From Chitinophaga sp. YR573 (lineage in GTDB: Bacteria; Bacteroidota; Bacteroidia; Chitinophagales; Chitinophagaceae): a stretch of DNA of 64,000 bases. The notes beneath the pieces were generated by a model. It was not told the DNA's origin. It saw only the letters and a list, made by a program, of their open reading frames with translations, and searched no databases. This document shows positions 9,002 through 19,800 of the stretch, in pieces (within the stretch, counting starts at the first letter, position 1; each line of letters starts with the position of its first letter). The stretch spans positions 3,117,199 through 3,181,198 of the forward strand of contig NZ_FOJF01000001.1 in the NCBI RefSeq assembly GCF_900110995.1, written 5' to 3'. The translations under genes and the position numbers were made by a program.

Positions 9002-9062
9002 ATTTTGGGTGCATGGCGAAGCCCTGCAAAACCCTTCCCTTTTTTTTGATGGTGCTTTAGCA
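9002..9062. repeat. REP-like palindromic repeat, copy 1
   Basis: The core GGGTGCATGGCGAAGCCCTG followed by CAAAACCCTTC recurs, with the loop inverted to TTCG, at 45790-45823. The inner arms GC(A/G)GGC and GCCCTGC can form a hairpin. It is followed by a second small hairpin, GGTGCT/AGCACC (9050-9063). The repeat sits between gene ends, as REP elements do. It also creates a spurious open frame at 9009-9200. Confidence 0.55.
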
Positions 9063-9064
9063 CC

Positions 9065-9110
9065 ACCAAAAAAAAGTAAACCCGCAGCATTATACAAACG
9101 CTGCGGGTTT
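9065..9110 (-). terminator. Terminator for the cation/proton antiporter gene
   Basis: AAACCCGCAGC (9078-9088) pairs with GCTGCGGGTTT (9100-9110). On the minus strand it is followed by TACTTTTTTTT, an intrinsic terminator for the gene ending at 9130. Confidence 0.75.
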
Positions 9111-9129
9111 ATCTATCTAAAGAATAATA

Positions 9130-10554
9130 TTATACGCCACTTGTCTGCAAACGATTCGTCTCTATTCTTTTCACCAGATCCAGTATCGGCCCTGTCATAA
9201 AGGTAGTAGCCAATGCCATCAGTACCATCATCGCAAATATCTCAGGAGTCAGAATACCAAGATCATAACCGATATTCAATACCACCAGCTCCATCAAACC
9301 TCTTGTATTCATCAAAGCGCCTATCGCTAAAGAATCTGTCCAGGACTGCCCCATCAGCTTCGCCGCCGCCGCGCTTCCTCCTAATTTACCGGAAACCGCT
9401 ACCAGCATAATCATTCCGAATACTGTCCAGAGATGCCCCTGACCCAGTAAACCGATCTGCGTCCGTAAACCCGTAAAGGCAAAGAAGATAGGTAACAATA
9501 ATAATACACTCACATCTTCCAATTTATTCGTCAGCAACTTCTGTACAGAGACTTCTGCCGGCATAATCACACCTGCCAGGAAAGCCCCGAACAACGCATG
9601 AATACCAATCACCTCAGCAGCCCATGCAGAAAACAGTAATATCAGAAATGCCAGCGCAACAATAGATTTCTCCCTGCCTTTAGCTTCAAACTGTTTAAAC
9701 TGTTTCGCAATCCAGGGTTTTATCACATACAGCATCGCACCTACAAATACCAGCGCCATCCCCAATGTAAGCGCTGCACTCCACAGCGTACCCGCTTTCA
9801 CGATGGTGATCACCACCGCAAGAATACACCAGGCCGTTACATCATCTGCTGCTGCACAGGTAATCGCCAGCAAGCCAAGAGGTGTTCCGCTCAGTTTACG
9901 CTCCTGTACAATACGGGCCAGCACCGGAAAAGCTGTGATACTCATAGCAATACCCATGAACAGTGCAAAAGACAGGAAGCTCACATTCGCCGGAGAAAAC
10001 TGCGGATATATATGATATGCCAGCCATACACCTAAAAAGAAAGGCACCACAATACTGGCATGACTGATCATCACAGCATCATGTGCTTTGTTCTTTATCT
10101 TATGGGTATCCAGTTCCATACCCACTACGAACATAAAGAACGCCAGCCCTATCTGACTGAGAAACTGTAAGTTTTTGAAGCTGTCCGCCGGGAACAGAAA
10201 AGCGCTGGTATCATGAGATAGCCAACCCAGGAGGGAAGGCCCCAGACAAATCCCTGCCACAATCTCACCCACCACAGCCGGTTGCCCGATTCGGCCGGCC
10301 AGCCAGCCAAACACACGGGCCACTATCAATATTAATATGATCTGCAATAGCAATAATGCCAGCGGATGTTGTATATTATGTACTAAAGACGTCCATACAG
10401 TTTCATGAGCAGAAACTGTTGCCGTTGTTGATGAGGTAGTTGTAACAACAGGGCCGCTTTTTACTGATAATGTACTGCCCTGCTTTATAATAAACCAGGT
10501 CAGGCATCCGAAAAATCCTATAATAAGCGGGTACAACAACAATCGTTTATTCAT
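9130..10554 (-). CDS. Cation/proton antiporter, CPA2 (KefB-like) family
   Basis: An integral membrane antiporter of about 474 residues. After one N-terminal membrane helix and a Ser/Thr-rich loop, the Na+/H+ exchanger domain begins ([44 protein letters not shown]). It carries the conserved [15 protein letters not shown] and later [12 protein letters not shown], the transport-site region of CPA2 proteins. [15 protein letters not shown] and [13 protein letters not shown] are also family motifs. No TrkA-N regulatory domain follows, so this is the short form. The ion is not predictable (Na+ or K+). A longer frame starts at 10680, but the ATG at 10554 opens a natural membrane N-terminus and is preferred. 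It is divergent from the phospholipase gene. Confidence 0.88.
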   Translation of the reverse strand: MNKRLLLYPLIIGFFGCLTWFIIKQGSTLSVKSGPVVTTTSSTTATVSAHETVWTSLVHNIQHPLALLLLQIILILIVARVFGWLAGRIGQPAVVGEIVAGICLGPSLLGWLSHDTSAFLFPADSFKNLQFLSQIGLAFFMFVVGMELDTHKIKNKAHDAVMISHASIVVPFFLGVWLAYHIYPQFSPANVSFLSFALFMGIAMSITAFPVLARIVQERKLSGTPLGLLAITCAAADDVTAWCILAVVITIVKAGTLWSAALTLGMALVFVGAMLYVIKPWIAKQFKQFEAKGREKSIVALAFLILLFSAWAAEVIGIHALFGAFLAGVIMPAEVSVQKLLTNKLEDVSVLLLLPIFFAFTGLRTQIGLLGQGHLWTVFGMIMLVAVSGKLGGSAAAAKLMGQSWTDSLAIGALMNTRGLMELVVLNIGYDLGILTPEIFAMMVLMALATTFMTGPILDLVKRIETNRLQTSGV

Positions 10555-10695
10555 ATCATTCCTTATTAATTGTGAGAAAGATAATAATAAATATCCTGTC
10601 GAGGGCATATTTACCCCTCTCACAATGTTAAATAGGTTTGAACTTTTTAATGAGTAATCGTAGCTTAGATACTCATACATTATATTGCCACGAAT

Positions 10696-13155
10696 ATGGA
10701 TAACAGGAGAGATTTTATTAAGAAAGCCGCATTATTATCCGGCGGCGCAGGTTTATTGGGTGTATTACCCGCTTCTATTCAAAAAGCATTAGCAATCGAT
10801 CCCGCTCCTGGCAGCACTTTTCTGGACGCAGAACATATTGTTCTGCTGATGCAGGAAAACCGCTCATTCGATCATTGTTATGGTACATTAAAAGGCGTAA
10901 GAGGATTCAACGATCCGAGGGCTATTACACTGCCTAATAAAAACCTGGTATGGCTGCAGTCCAACAAAGAAGGCGAAACATATGCGCCATTCCGGCTGGA
11001 TCTGAAAGATTCCAAAGCGACCTGGATGAGTTCTCTTCCGCATTCCTGGGAAAACCAGGTAGATGCCCGCAATGATGGCAAATATGATAAGTGGCTGGAT
11101 TCCAAAAGGTCCGGTAACAAGGAATATGCAGATATGCCATTGACCATGGGGCATTACACCCGGGAAGATATCCCTTTCTATTATTCACTGGCAGATGCCT
11201 TCACTGTGTGTGACCAGAACTTCTGCTCTTCTCTTACAGGTACCACTCCCAACCGCTTATATTTCTGGACAGGCACCCTTCGTTCCGGCGCAAAAGCCGA
11301 TGGGCAGCCAAATGTCAGGAATAGTGAAGTGGATTATGGTTTCCCTGCCAACTGGACTACCTTCCCGGAAAGACTGGAAGACAACGGTATCTCCTGGAAA
11401 GTATACCAGAACGAAATAAGCGTAGGAGTAGGATTTGAAGGAGATGAAGATGCGTGGCTGGCTAACTTCACTGATAATCCCCTGGAATGGTTCGCTCAGT
11501 ATCATGTGAGTTTTTCTATCCCGCATTATAAAGACGTACAAAAACAAATCGCAAAGTTATCCGAAGAAATAAAGAATTCTCCTGATGAAGAAAAGCAGAA
11601 AAAGCTGACAGAGCTGAAAGAGTATGCTGCCAAATGGCGCCCGGAAAAATTCGCGCAGCTCTCCCAAAAGGAAAGGAACCTGCATGAAAAGGCGTTTACT
11701 ACCAATAAAAAAGATCCTGCTTATCATTCCATCACTACCCTTAATTATAAGGATGGAGATAAGGAGAGAACAATGACCGTTCCCAAGGGAGATGTTTTAC
11801 ATCAGTTCCGGGAAGACGTAAAGACCGGCCAGCTGCCGACCGTTTCCTGGCTGGTTGCTCCTGAAAACTTCTCAGACCACCCCGGCGCACCCTGGTATGG
11901 TGCCTGGTATGTATCCGAAGTAATGGATATCCTTACCCAGGACCCGGAAGTATGGAAGAAAACAATCTTCATCCTGGCTTATGATGAGAATGACGGAGAT
12001 TTCGATCATATCCCTCCGTTTGTATCACCTCACCTGCCCGGAACAGGATTTGTTTCCAGAAAGATAAACACCGCAGCTGAATACGTAACCCGTGAACAGG
12101 AATTGAGTAAGCCCGGTATGAAAGCTGCAGATGTAAGGGAAAGTCCTATCGGGCTTGGATACAGAGTACCACTGGTAATTGCCTCTCCCTGGAGCAGGGG
12201 AGGATGGGTGAATTCCCAGGTATTTGACCATACCTCTACATTGCAGTTCCTGGAGGAATTCCTTGGGCATAAGACAAAGAAAAGGATTGTAGAGAGTAAT
12301 ATCAGTCAGTGGCGCCGTACTGTTTGCGGTGACCTGACTTCCGTTTTCCGTCCATACAACGGCGAAAAGATCACCCTGCCAAAATACTTAGACAGGGACC
12401 CTTTCATAGAAAGCATCCACAAGGCACAATTTAAAAATGTACCATCCGGTTTCCGTAAACTGACAGCAGCAGATATTGCCGCCATCAACCATAATCCTGC
12501 TGCATCTCCACTAATGCCCAAACAGGAAGAAGGTATCAGTAACTCCTGTGCGTTGCCCTATGAACTGACAGTGAACGGGCATTTATCCGGAAAAGCGTTT
12601 GCCATTGAATTCCAGGTTGGTGATACATTGTTCAAAAAGAAGTCGGCCGGTGCACCATTTAACGTATACGCCCCCGGGAAATATCAGTCCAGGCGTGACA
12701 ACAAAATGGAAGGCGTAAGAACATGGTCTTACGCGGTATCAGCAGGTGATGAACTCACCGATAAATGGGTACTGTCTCAGTTTGAAAATGAAAAATATCA
12801 TCTGAAAGTATATGGTCCTAATGGCTTCTTCCGGGAATTCAAAGGAGATAAGGACGATCCTAAGATGGAAGTTTACTGCTATAACGAGCATTTTACAGGC
12901 AATCTGAATATAGAATTCTCCAGCTCCGCTATGTACAGTATTGAAATTACAGACAACGGTTACAAGAGCGGTGACCATTCATTCGTTATTCCCGGCAAGG
13001 GCAGTATTAAGCTGGATCTTAGCCAGAGTTTCGGCTGGTATGATTTCACAGTAAGGGCAAAAGGATATACAACATTTGAACAACGCTTTGCAGGAAGAGT
13101 GGAAACAGGGAAAGCCAGTTTCACAGATCCGTTGATGGGAAGGGTAAAGCTCTGA
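10696..13155 (+). CDS. Tat-exported phosphocholine-specific phospholipase C
   Basis: An 819-residue phospholipase C of the Pseudomonas PlcH/PlcN type. The N-terminus [21 protein letters not shown] is a twin-arginine signal (RRDFIKK). The catalytic phosphoesterase domain holds the metal/nucleophile region [20 protein letters not shown] and the late metal site [13 protein letters not shown]. About residues 275-345 include a charged, probably helical insertion. Two tandem C-terminal domains (about 630-715 and 725-815), rich in beta strands, match the DUF756 repeats of this family. It would cleave phosphatidylcholine or sphingomyelin to phosphocholine outside the cytoplasm, for phosphate or choline supply. 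The next gene follows about 40 bases downstream. Confidence 0.9.
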   Translation: MDNRRDFIKKAALLSGGAGLLGVLPASIQKALAIDPAPGSTFLDAEHIVLLMQENRSFDHCYGTLKGVRGFNDPRAITLPNKNLVWLQSNKEGETYAPFRLDLKDSKATWMSSLPHSWENQVDARNDGKYDKWLDSKRSGNKEYADMPLTMGHYTREDIPFYYSLADAFTVCDQNFCSSLTGTTPNRLYFWTGTLRSGAKADGQPNVRNSEVDYGFPANWTTFPERLEDNGISWKVYQNEISVGVGFEGDEDAWLANFTDNPLEWFAQYHVSFSIPHYKDVQKQIAKLSEEIKNSPDEEKQKKLTELKEYAAKWRPEKFAQLSQKERNLHEKAFTTNKKDPAYHSITTLNYKDGDKERTMTVPKGDVLHQFREDVKTGQLPTVSWLVAPENFSDHPGAPWYGAWYVSEVMDILTQDPEVWKKTIFILAYDENDGDFDHIPPFVSPHLPGTGFVSRKINTAAEYVTREQELSKPGMKAADVRESPIGLGYRVPLVIASPWSRGGWVNSQVFDHTSTLQFLEEFLGHKTKKRIVESNISQWRRTVCGDLTSVFRPYNGEKITLPKYLDRDPFIESIHKAQFKNVPSGFRKLTAADIAAINHNPAASPLMPKQEEGISNSCALPYELTVNGHLSGKAFAIEFQVGDTLFKKKSAGAPFNVYAPGKYQSRRDNKMEGVRTWSYAVSAGDELTDKWVLSQFENEKYHLKVYGPNGFFREFKGDKDDPKMEVYCYNEHFTGNLNIEFSSSAMYSIEITDNGYKSGDHSFVIPGKGSIKLDLSQSFGWYDFTVRAKGYTTFEQRFAGRVETGKASFTDPLMGRVKL

Positions 13156-13195
13156 TTTGTAACAATTGTGGAATGATTATGGCGTTAAAATACCT

Positions 13196-14704
13196 ATGAA
13201 TAAAGCCGGATTTTGGGCAAATCCCGGAGCTGTTATCAAAGAGTATAAGCTCTTAACGGTTACGGTGTTGATCATCCTTTTGCTAAGATTAGCATTCATA
13301 GGCATAATGGGATTAATGCCCCAGGATGCCTACTACTCCTTCTATGGAGAACATCCTGCCCTTTCATATTTTGATCATCCTCCGGCTATTGCTTATTTAT
13401 TAAAAACATTCACGACCATATTTGGTAAGAAGGTATTCGCCATTAAACTGGCGGATACCTTTATTACCTTACTGACTTTACTCTCATTCTACAAACTGGC
13501 AGGATATTTCCTCAGCCCCCGCAGAACAGACAATGCCTTATTGGTGTTTTTCTCCACGCTGATGGTAACCATTCTGTCATTGGTATCCACCCCGGATGTA
13601 CCATTACTATTATGCTGGACATTGTCTCTCTTATGCCTGTATAAAGCCATTTTTCAGCACAAACAGGTTTGGTGGATACTGGCCGGTATCAGTATGGGCC
13701 TTACTTTCGATAGTAAATACACCGGATTGTTGATGCCTGCAGGTGTGGTACTGTTTTTAATATTATCAAATAAATACCGGCGGCTGTTGTTCTTTCCCTG
13801 GAGCTGGTTAGCTGTATTATTCTTCGGTATTACGATTAGTCCGGTCATCATATGGAATGTGCGTAATAATCTGGCATCCTTCCGTTTTCAGTCTTCTGAA
13901 AGAGTAAGCGGCTTCCATATCAATGTCATTGATTTCCTGGGAGTAGTTGGCCATCAGGCGGCTATCCTCATGCCCACATTATTATTCGCATTATGCTGGT
14001 TGTTATACCGGATCATTAAAAAATACAGCTGGAGAATAGCCACTATTCCTCAGGAGAAATTATTCCTTTTATGTTTTTTCGTACCGGTATTTGCAGGGTT
14101 CTTCCTCCTGTCATTTGTTACCTGGGTGAAATTAAACTGGATGATGCCTGCTTATATCACAGGTATTATTTTAATCACTCCTTACTTCAGTAAGAAATTA
14201 ATCCGCTGGCAATTATGGTTTGCGCTTGTTGTACATCTGAGTATGGCAGTGGAAATATTGTGTTATCCGGTGGCTGTGAAATCAGATGATATCTGGCTGG
14301 GATGGGGGAATATGGCTAACGATGTAAAGATATTACAGCATAAGTATCCAAAGGATTTTATATTCTCTGCGGATGATTACAAAACAAGTGCCGTGCTGAA
14401 TTTCTATATGAATGAAATGGTATACGGACAGAATATTCTTGGTCGTCCTGCCCTACAGTTTGATTATATCGGTACGGACCTGAATACGCTGAAAGGCAGG
14501 AATGCCTTATTTATCAATTCTCTTCCGGATGTAAAAGATGATTTTGATGAGAAGGGATTTGTTGCTGATCTGAATGGTTATTTTGATAATATCATACCAT
14601 TAACACCGATTGTTATTCACAGGAATGGTAAAGTAGTAAGGAAATTCCTTGTATACAGATGTGAGAATTATCATCCGGAATTTATCCAAAATAACAGCCA
14701 TTAA
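13196..14704 (+). CDS. Membrane glycosyltransferase, family 39 (PMT/ArnT-like)
   Basis: A polytopic protein of about 502 residues with the GT39 (dolichyl/undecaprenyl-phosphate-sugar) layout. The first membrane helix is followed by a periplasmic loop with the acidic catalytic motif MPQDAYYSFYGEHPALSYFDHPPAIAYL, typical of this superfamily. Some ten more hydrophobic helices follow, and a C-terminal soluble part (about 400-500). It transfers a sugar from a polyprenyl-phosphate carrier to lipid or protein; the acceptor cannot be predicted. An upstream in-frame TTG at 13166 is possible, but the ATG at 13196 is more usual. Position and orientation suggest co-transcription with the phospholipase. 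Confidence 0.82.
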   Translation: MNKAGFWANPGAVIKEYKLLTVTVLIILLLRLAFIGIMGLMPQDAYYSFYGEHPALSYFDHPPAIAYLLKTFTTIFGKKVFAIKLADTFITLLTLLSFYKLAGYFLSPRRTDNALLVFFSTLMVTILSLVSTPDVPLLLCWTLSLLCLYKAIFQHKQVWWILAGISMGLTFDSKYTGLLMPAGVVLFLILSNKYRRLLFFPWSWLAVLFFGITISPVIIWNVRNNLASFRFQSSERVSGFHINVIDFLGVVGHQAAILMPTLLFALCWLLYRIIKKYSWRIATIPQEKLFLLCFFVPVFAGFFLLSFVTWVKLNWMMPAYITGIILITPYFSKKLIRWQLWFALVVHLSMAVEILCYPVAVKSDDIWLGWGNMANDVKILQHKYPKDFIFSADDYKTSAVLNFYMNEMVYGQNILGRPALQFDYIGTDLNTLKGRNALFINSLPDVKDDFDEKGFVADLNGYFDNIIPLTPIVIHRNGKVVRKFLVYRCENYHPEFIQNNSH

Positions 14705-14838
14705 ATGTAAATCTCACCTTTATAAATAATTGTCACTCCTACAGCTTATTTTTATTTACCTGTTTGTTCATCAGGATGTTTTTGTATTTTTAGGTACGAG
14801 GGGCATATTTCTACTTATTTTGCTAAGGGGTGAACAGC

Positions 14839-15411
14839 ATGTACAATAGTGAGCATAATGAAAATAATCTGTTGCAACGGATAGCTGCCGGAGACGAAGC
14901 AGCATTTGCAGGATTATTTCATACCTACCATAACAGGTTGGGTGGCTTTGTATTGGGATGGACTAAATCCGCCGCCCTGACGGAAGAAATCGTCCAGGAC
15001 GTATTCATGAAGATCTGGACACAGCGGGAACGCTTACCGGAAATAAAACAAATCGACAGTTATCTATATATCTTAGCCCGTAATGAGGCTTTCAACTGCT
15101 TGCGCCAGGCCGCCAGGGAACGTGTACGCCGGGAAACCTGGGAACATGATCAGGACGCAGCCCCAGTCGCAGAAGATAATGACTACACCCCGTTAATAGA
15201 ACAGGCAGTCGCCAAACTCCCTACCCAGCAAAAGAAGGTGTATCTGTTGAAACAGCACCACCGCATGGCATATGCAGAAATCAGCCGTCACATGCAAATC
15301 TCCCCTGAAACCGCCCGTAAGCACCTGTCAGCAGCCTTACGCTCTATCACTGTTTATGTCCGCGCCCATCTCCATCACATCATTTTATTGGTCCTCATAA
15401 AGTTTTTTTAA
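14839..15411 (+). CDS. ECF sigma factor of the glycan-use locus
   Basis: A sigma-70 factor of about 190 residues in the Bacteroidota-expanded ECF group. Region 2 spans AGLFHTYHNRLGGFVLGWTKSAALTEEIVQDVFMKIW with the DSYLYILARNEAFNCLR continuation. Region 4 is LPTQQKKVYLLKQHHRMAYAEISRHMQISPETARKHLSAALRSI. A hydrophobic tail (HHIILLVLIKFF) closes the protein, as is common in this group. It is expected to drive the susC/susD genes downstream. FecR, encoded 75 bases later, would hold it inactive. An in-frame GTG at 14830 is an alternative start. Confidence 0.9.
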   Translation: MYNSEHNENNLLQRIAAGDEAAFAGLFHTYHNRLGGFVLGWTKSAALTEEIVQDVFMKIWTQRERLPEIKQIDSYLYILARNEAFNCLRQAARERVRRETWEHDQDAAPVAEDNDYTPLIEQAVAKLPTQQKKVYLLKQHHRMAYAEISRHMQISPETARKHLSAALRSITVYVRAHLHHIILLVLIKFF

Positions 15412-15486
15412 AATAATTTGAAACGGACTACCCGGTTTTGTTTTTTCTGGTGTCTTTAATATACAAGGAACCAAAATCATCAACCG

Positions 15487-16632
15487 ATGTCTGAGCCGGT
15501 ATTACAAGATCTGATGCGCCGTTATTTCAATGGCACAGCCACTCCCGAAGAGGAAGAAGCGCTGATGCAATGGCTGTCGGACAGCAAAAACGAAGCTGCC
15601 GTTAAAGCTGTAATGGATGATGTGTGGAAAGACAGTACAGATGCACCTAAGATCTATACAGAAGAACAAAGCAGGCAATTATTACAAAACATACTCTCAG
15701 TAAAAGTAATACATACTAACAGGACCATCTGGTGGAGCGCTGCGGCGGCTGTACTATTATTAATACTCGCTGGTGGCTGGTGGTTAAGAACAGACAGGAA
15801 ACAACCAATAGCACAAAAAGATACTAAAGATATTGGTCCTGGTGGCAACAAAGCTACCCTCACTCTCGCAAACGGCTCTGTAATCGTGCTGGAAGACGCT
15901 AAAAACGGCGCATTAAGCAAGCAGGGTACAGTTACTGTAATAAAACTAAAAAGCGGCCAATTGGCCTATAATAACGCAAAGGGGAATAGCAATGAACCTG
16001 CAGCGTTGAATACACTCGCCACTCCAAGAGGAGGGCAGTACCAGGTAACCTTGCCTGATGGTACTACCGTATGGCTAAACTCCGCCAGCAGCATCACTTT
16101 CCCAACTGCCTTCACCGGTAAGAACAGGGAAATAGTCTTAAAAGGAGAGGCCTACTTTGAAGTAGCCGCCAATGTAAAGCAGCCTTTTATGGTGAAAGTG
16201 AATAAGATGGAAGTGCAGGTATTAGGCACCAGCTTTAATCTGATGGCTTATTCAGACGAACAGACCGTGAAAACCACCCTGGTAGACGGAGCTGTAAAAG
16301 TAGTACAGGAAAGTAAGGACGTCATCCTGAAACCTGGTCAGCAGGCACAAACAGATAACAATGGAGATATAAAAATAGTAAAGGCGGATCTCGATGCAAC
16401 CATTGCATGGAAGAACGGTCTCTTTACTTTTAACGACGCAACAATAGAAGATGTAATGCGCCAACTTGGCCGGTGGTACGATATGGAGATTGTTTATCCG
16501 GAAGGCATTCCGCAAGACCACTTCCGGGGGGAAATGTTCAGGAATGAAAACATGTCTTCAATATTAAAAATTCTGGAAGCAAGTGGCGTAAACTTTAGCA
16601 TACAAGGCAGAAAGATCATAGTAAAGCCGTAA
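15487..16632 (+). CDS. FecR-type anti-sigma factor
   Basis: A 381-residue single-pass inner-membrane regulator. The cytoplasmic N-terminus (about 1-80; LMRRYFNGTATPEEEEALMQWL) binds the sigma factor. One membrane helix follows (about 82-101, IWWSAAAAVLLLILAGGWWL). The periplasmic part contains the FecR domain (TPRGGQYQVTLPDGTTVWLNSASSI, GEAYFEVA, VLGTSFNLMAY) and a C-terminal STN-like domain (IEDVMRQLGRWYDMEIVY). It relays occupancy of the SusC receptor's N-terminal signalling domain to the ECF factor encoded just upstream. Confidence 0.92.
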   Translation: MSEPVLQDLMRRYFNGTATPEEEEALMQWLSDSKNEAAVKAVMDDVWKDSTDAPKIYTEEQSRQLLQNILSVKVIHTNRTIWWSAAAAVLLLILAGGWWLRTDRKQPIAQKDTKDIGPGGNKATLTLANGSVIVLEDAKNGALSKQGTVTVIKLKSGQLAYNNAKGNSNEPAALNTLATPRGGQYQVTLPDGTTVWLNSASSITFPTAFTGKNREIVLKGEAYFEVAANVKQPFMVKVNKMEVQVLGTSFNLMAYSDEQTVKTTLVDGAVKVVQESKDVILKPGQQAQTDNNGDIKIVKADLDATIAWKNGLFTFNDATIEDVMRQLGRWYDMEIVYPEGIPQDHFRGEMFRNENMSSILKILEASGVNFSIQGRKIIVKP

Positions 16633-16800
16633 TCAACTAATAATCAACCACGTTATAAAACTATGGACAAAGCACCGTAAGGAAAGACTGCCCATATACC
16701 GCAAAAAAAAGGGGCGATTGAGCCCGCCCCTGAATGCCGGGCCACGTTAGAAACAATCCGCGAAGACTATTTATTACTTAAACCCAAACACTGCAAAGTT
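16633..16800. other. fecR-susC leader with minus-strand antisense signals
   Basis: This gap holds a hairpin, AGGGGCG (16710-16716) with CGCCCCT (16725-16731). Eight A residues come directly before it (16703-16710). On the minus strand this reads as hairpin plus T run, an intrinsic terminator for an RNA antisense to the susC leader. A perfect minus-strand -7 element (TAACTTTG, 16801-16794) lies at the susC start, although no good -33 element is seen. A short antisense RNA of about 85 bases is a reasonable inference. Confidence 0.45.
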
Positions 16801-19800
16801 ATGCAATTGCATGATTATGTAAGGGCCACTTCTTTATCGTGGCTTTTACCAACCAAAATCGCAGCCCGCTGCAAGGGTGCTATGATGCACCGCAAAATTC
16901 TACTTGTTATGAAAATGACTGTTTTTTTGCTCACTATCGCCTTCCTGCAGGTTAATGCCACAGGATATGCGCAAAAGTTGAGCCTGTCGTTGAAAGACCG
17001 TCCGCTGGAAGACGTATTCCGGGAGATCAGGAAGAAGACAGGGTACACTTTCTTTTATAAACTGCAAATGTTGGAGCAGGCTAAAAAGGTAAGCGTAAGC
17101 GTAGAAAATGAAGACCTGCACGAAGTGCTGGACATCATCTTTAAAGATCAGCCTCTTACCTATGAAATGGTGAATAAAACTGTGGTGGTAAAGGCTAAAC
17201 AGCCCGGGAGCCACTCCACTATGGTGGCTGAACCAGACGTGGCGCCTGCCCTGACCGTAGTGGGAAAAGTAACTGATGACAAAGGCAATCCTTTACCCGG
17301 CGTATCCGTACAGGTAAAAGGTACCACCAAAGGCACTCAAACCAGCGCTACAGGTGAATACAGCCTCAGTGGCGTAGCTGACAATGCCGTACTGGTATTC
17401 AGCTTTATAGGATTCCAGTCGCAGGAAATAACCGTAGGTGGCCGCAGCAACATTGCTGTTTCCCTGCTCACCAGTTCTCTGGGACTTAGCGATGTGGTAG
17501 TAGTAGGATATGGTAGCCAGAGCCGCCGGGCATTAACCAGCGCCGTAACTTCCATAAAGAGTGAAGACCTGAACCGTACCCCCAGCAACGACCCTGCACA
17601 GTTGTTACAGGGTAAAGTACCGGGATTAAACGTTACCAGCAATGGTGATCCGAATAAAACGGCTACCATGGTCCTGCGCGGTGCTTCTACTTTACGTACA
17701 GGAGCTGCACAACAGCCTTTTTATGTAGTAGATGGTGTACCGGGTGTAGACATCACATTGATTGCACCGGATGATATTGCCTCTATTGATGTACTGAAAG
17801 ATGCTGCTGCAACTTCTATCTATGGTACACGTGCTGCAAATGGTGTGATTATGGTAACAACCAAAAGGGCAAAGAGCGGACAATCACAATTATCATATAG
17901 CGGTTATGTAGGTTTCGAGAAAGTGTCTAACAAGATGAAGATGATGAATGCTTCTCAGCTGAGAGACTTTGTAACGAAGAACAACCTTGCATTTGATCCT
18001 ATTGATGATCAGGGTGGCAACACAGACTGGCAGAAAGAAGTAGAACGTAAAACCGGCGTTTCTCATAATCATAATATAGCCGTAAGCGGTGGAAGTGATA
18101 AAACTTTATATAGTGTAAGTCTTAATTATTTTAAGAAAGAAGGGATTATCAAAGGGACTCAGTCAGAGCGTTACAATGGCCGTTTGTTCATTGAGCAAAA
18201 GGCTTTTGATGATAAACTGAAACTGGGTTTCTCACTCAGTAATTCAGTGACGAATGCAGACAATATTCCTAACCTGCAGGTGACGGATCTGACGAGTGCA
18301 GCAAATTCTCCGGAGAATACCAACAAGGGTTATCTGCTGGAGAACATGGTAAAGTATTTACCGACTGTTCCTGTGTACCAGGCAAACGGTAGTCTCACAG
18401 AGAATTTTAAACGTGAAAAATATTTCAATCCGGTAGGGCTGCAAACCAATGCGTTTAGCAAACTGCAGACCAAGGCAATGATCGCAAATGTAACTGCACA
18501 ACTGGAGTTACCTTTTGGATTTAAATATAACGTCAGCCTGGCCTGGCAGAATGTGCAGAAAACCGGAGGCACTTATTATAACAGCTATTATACTACCAAC
18601 TATAATTCTTTGCTGCCTACAGGAGCCACCAATGGTCTTGCTTACAGAACATCTTTCCAGAATACCAATACTATTGCAGAAACCTACCTGACCTATGATA
18701 AGAAATTAGGCGCCCATTCCATTAACGCACTGGTAGGTTATTCTTATCAGCAGGATGGTAATAATGATGGGTTCCAGAGTAGTAACTACAATTTCCCTTC
18801 CGATGCACTGGGATATTATGGTATTAGTCTTGGAAGCAGTGGAACAGGCTACAAAGTAGACTGGGGAAATAACTATTATACCAAGCTGCGTCTTATATCG
18901 GACTTTGCCAGGTTGAATTATAATTATGCAGGTAAATACTTTTTGCAGGCTTCTGTGAGACGTGATGGTTCTTCTGCTTTTGGTAAAGATCATCAATGGG
19001 GATATTTCCCTTCCGTATCAGCAGCATGGAATGTTACCAGCGAGGAATTTATGAAAGGACAGCATGTTGTTGATGAACTGAAATTACGCGGAGGTTATGG
19101 TATTACAGGTAACTCTCTTGGTTTTGATCCTTATGTTTCAAAACTGCAATTTGGTTTTGCGGGTAACTTCTATTACAACGGATCGTATGTAAATGCGATA
19201 GGAGCTACACAGAATGCTAATCCTGATTTGCGCTGGGAAAAGACAGCCATGAGCAATATTGGTATCGATTATACCCTGTTACACGGACGCATTACAGGTA
19301 CGGTAGATGTGTATAATAAGAAGACATCTGATCTGATATGGAATTATCCTGTAGCAACCACACAATATCCTGTAGGGACTTTAATTGCGAATGCAGGAAC
19401 AATGACGAATAAAGGGATAGAGATCAGTATTAATGTGACGCCTGTAAAAACAAAGGACTTTTCATGGGTTACTTCACTGAACGTGGCGCATAATAAAAAC
19501 AACATAGTATCTATGTCCAACAGCCGGTTCAGACTGGATTCCATTGCATTGATGCAACCGGATGGTGGCGGACAGACAAACGCTACACTGCAGTTGATAA
19601 AATCAGGACATCCTATAGGACAGTTCTTTACTTTTAAATATGCAGGTAAGGATGCAAACGGCGTTTCTCAGTACTATAATTCAAAAGGAGAGGTTACTTC
19701 GAGTGTATCTACGCTTACGAATCTGAAGGATTATTATTATGCCGGTGATGCACAGCCTAAATTATTGCTGGGATGGAATAATACGATTAACTATAAGCAA

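Noticed and set aside
9009..9200. Open frame of 63 codons (MHGEALQNPSLFF...)
   Set aside because: It is the translation of the REP-like repeat and crosses the antiporter terminator.
10555..10680. 42-residue N-terminal extension of the antiporter
   Set aside because: It reads through the divergent promoter region, has no homology, and the ATG at 10554 gives a natural membrane N-terminus.
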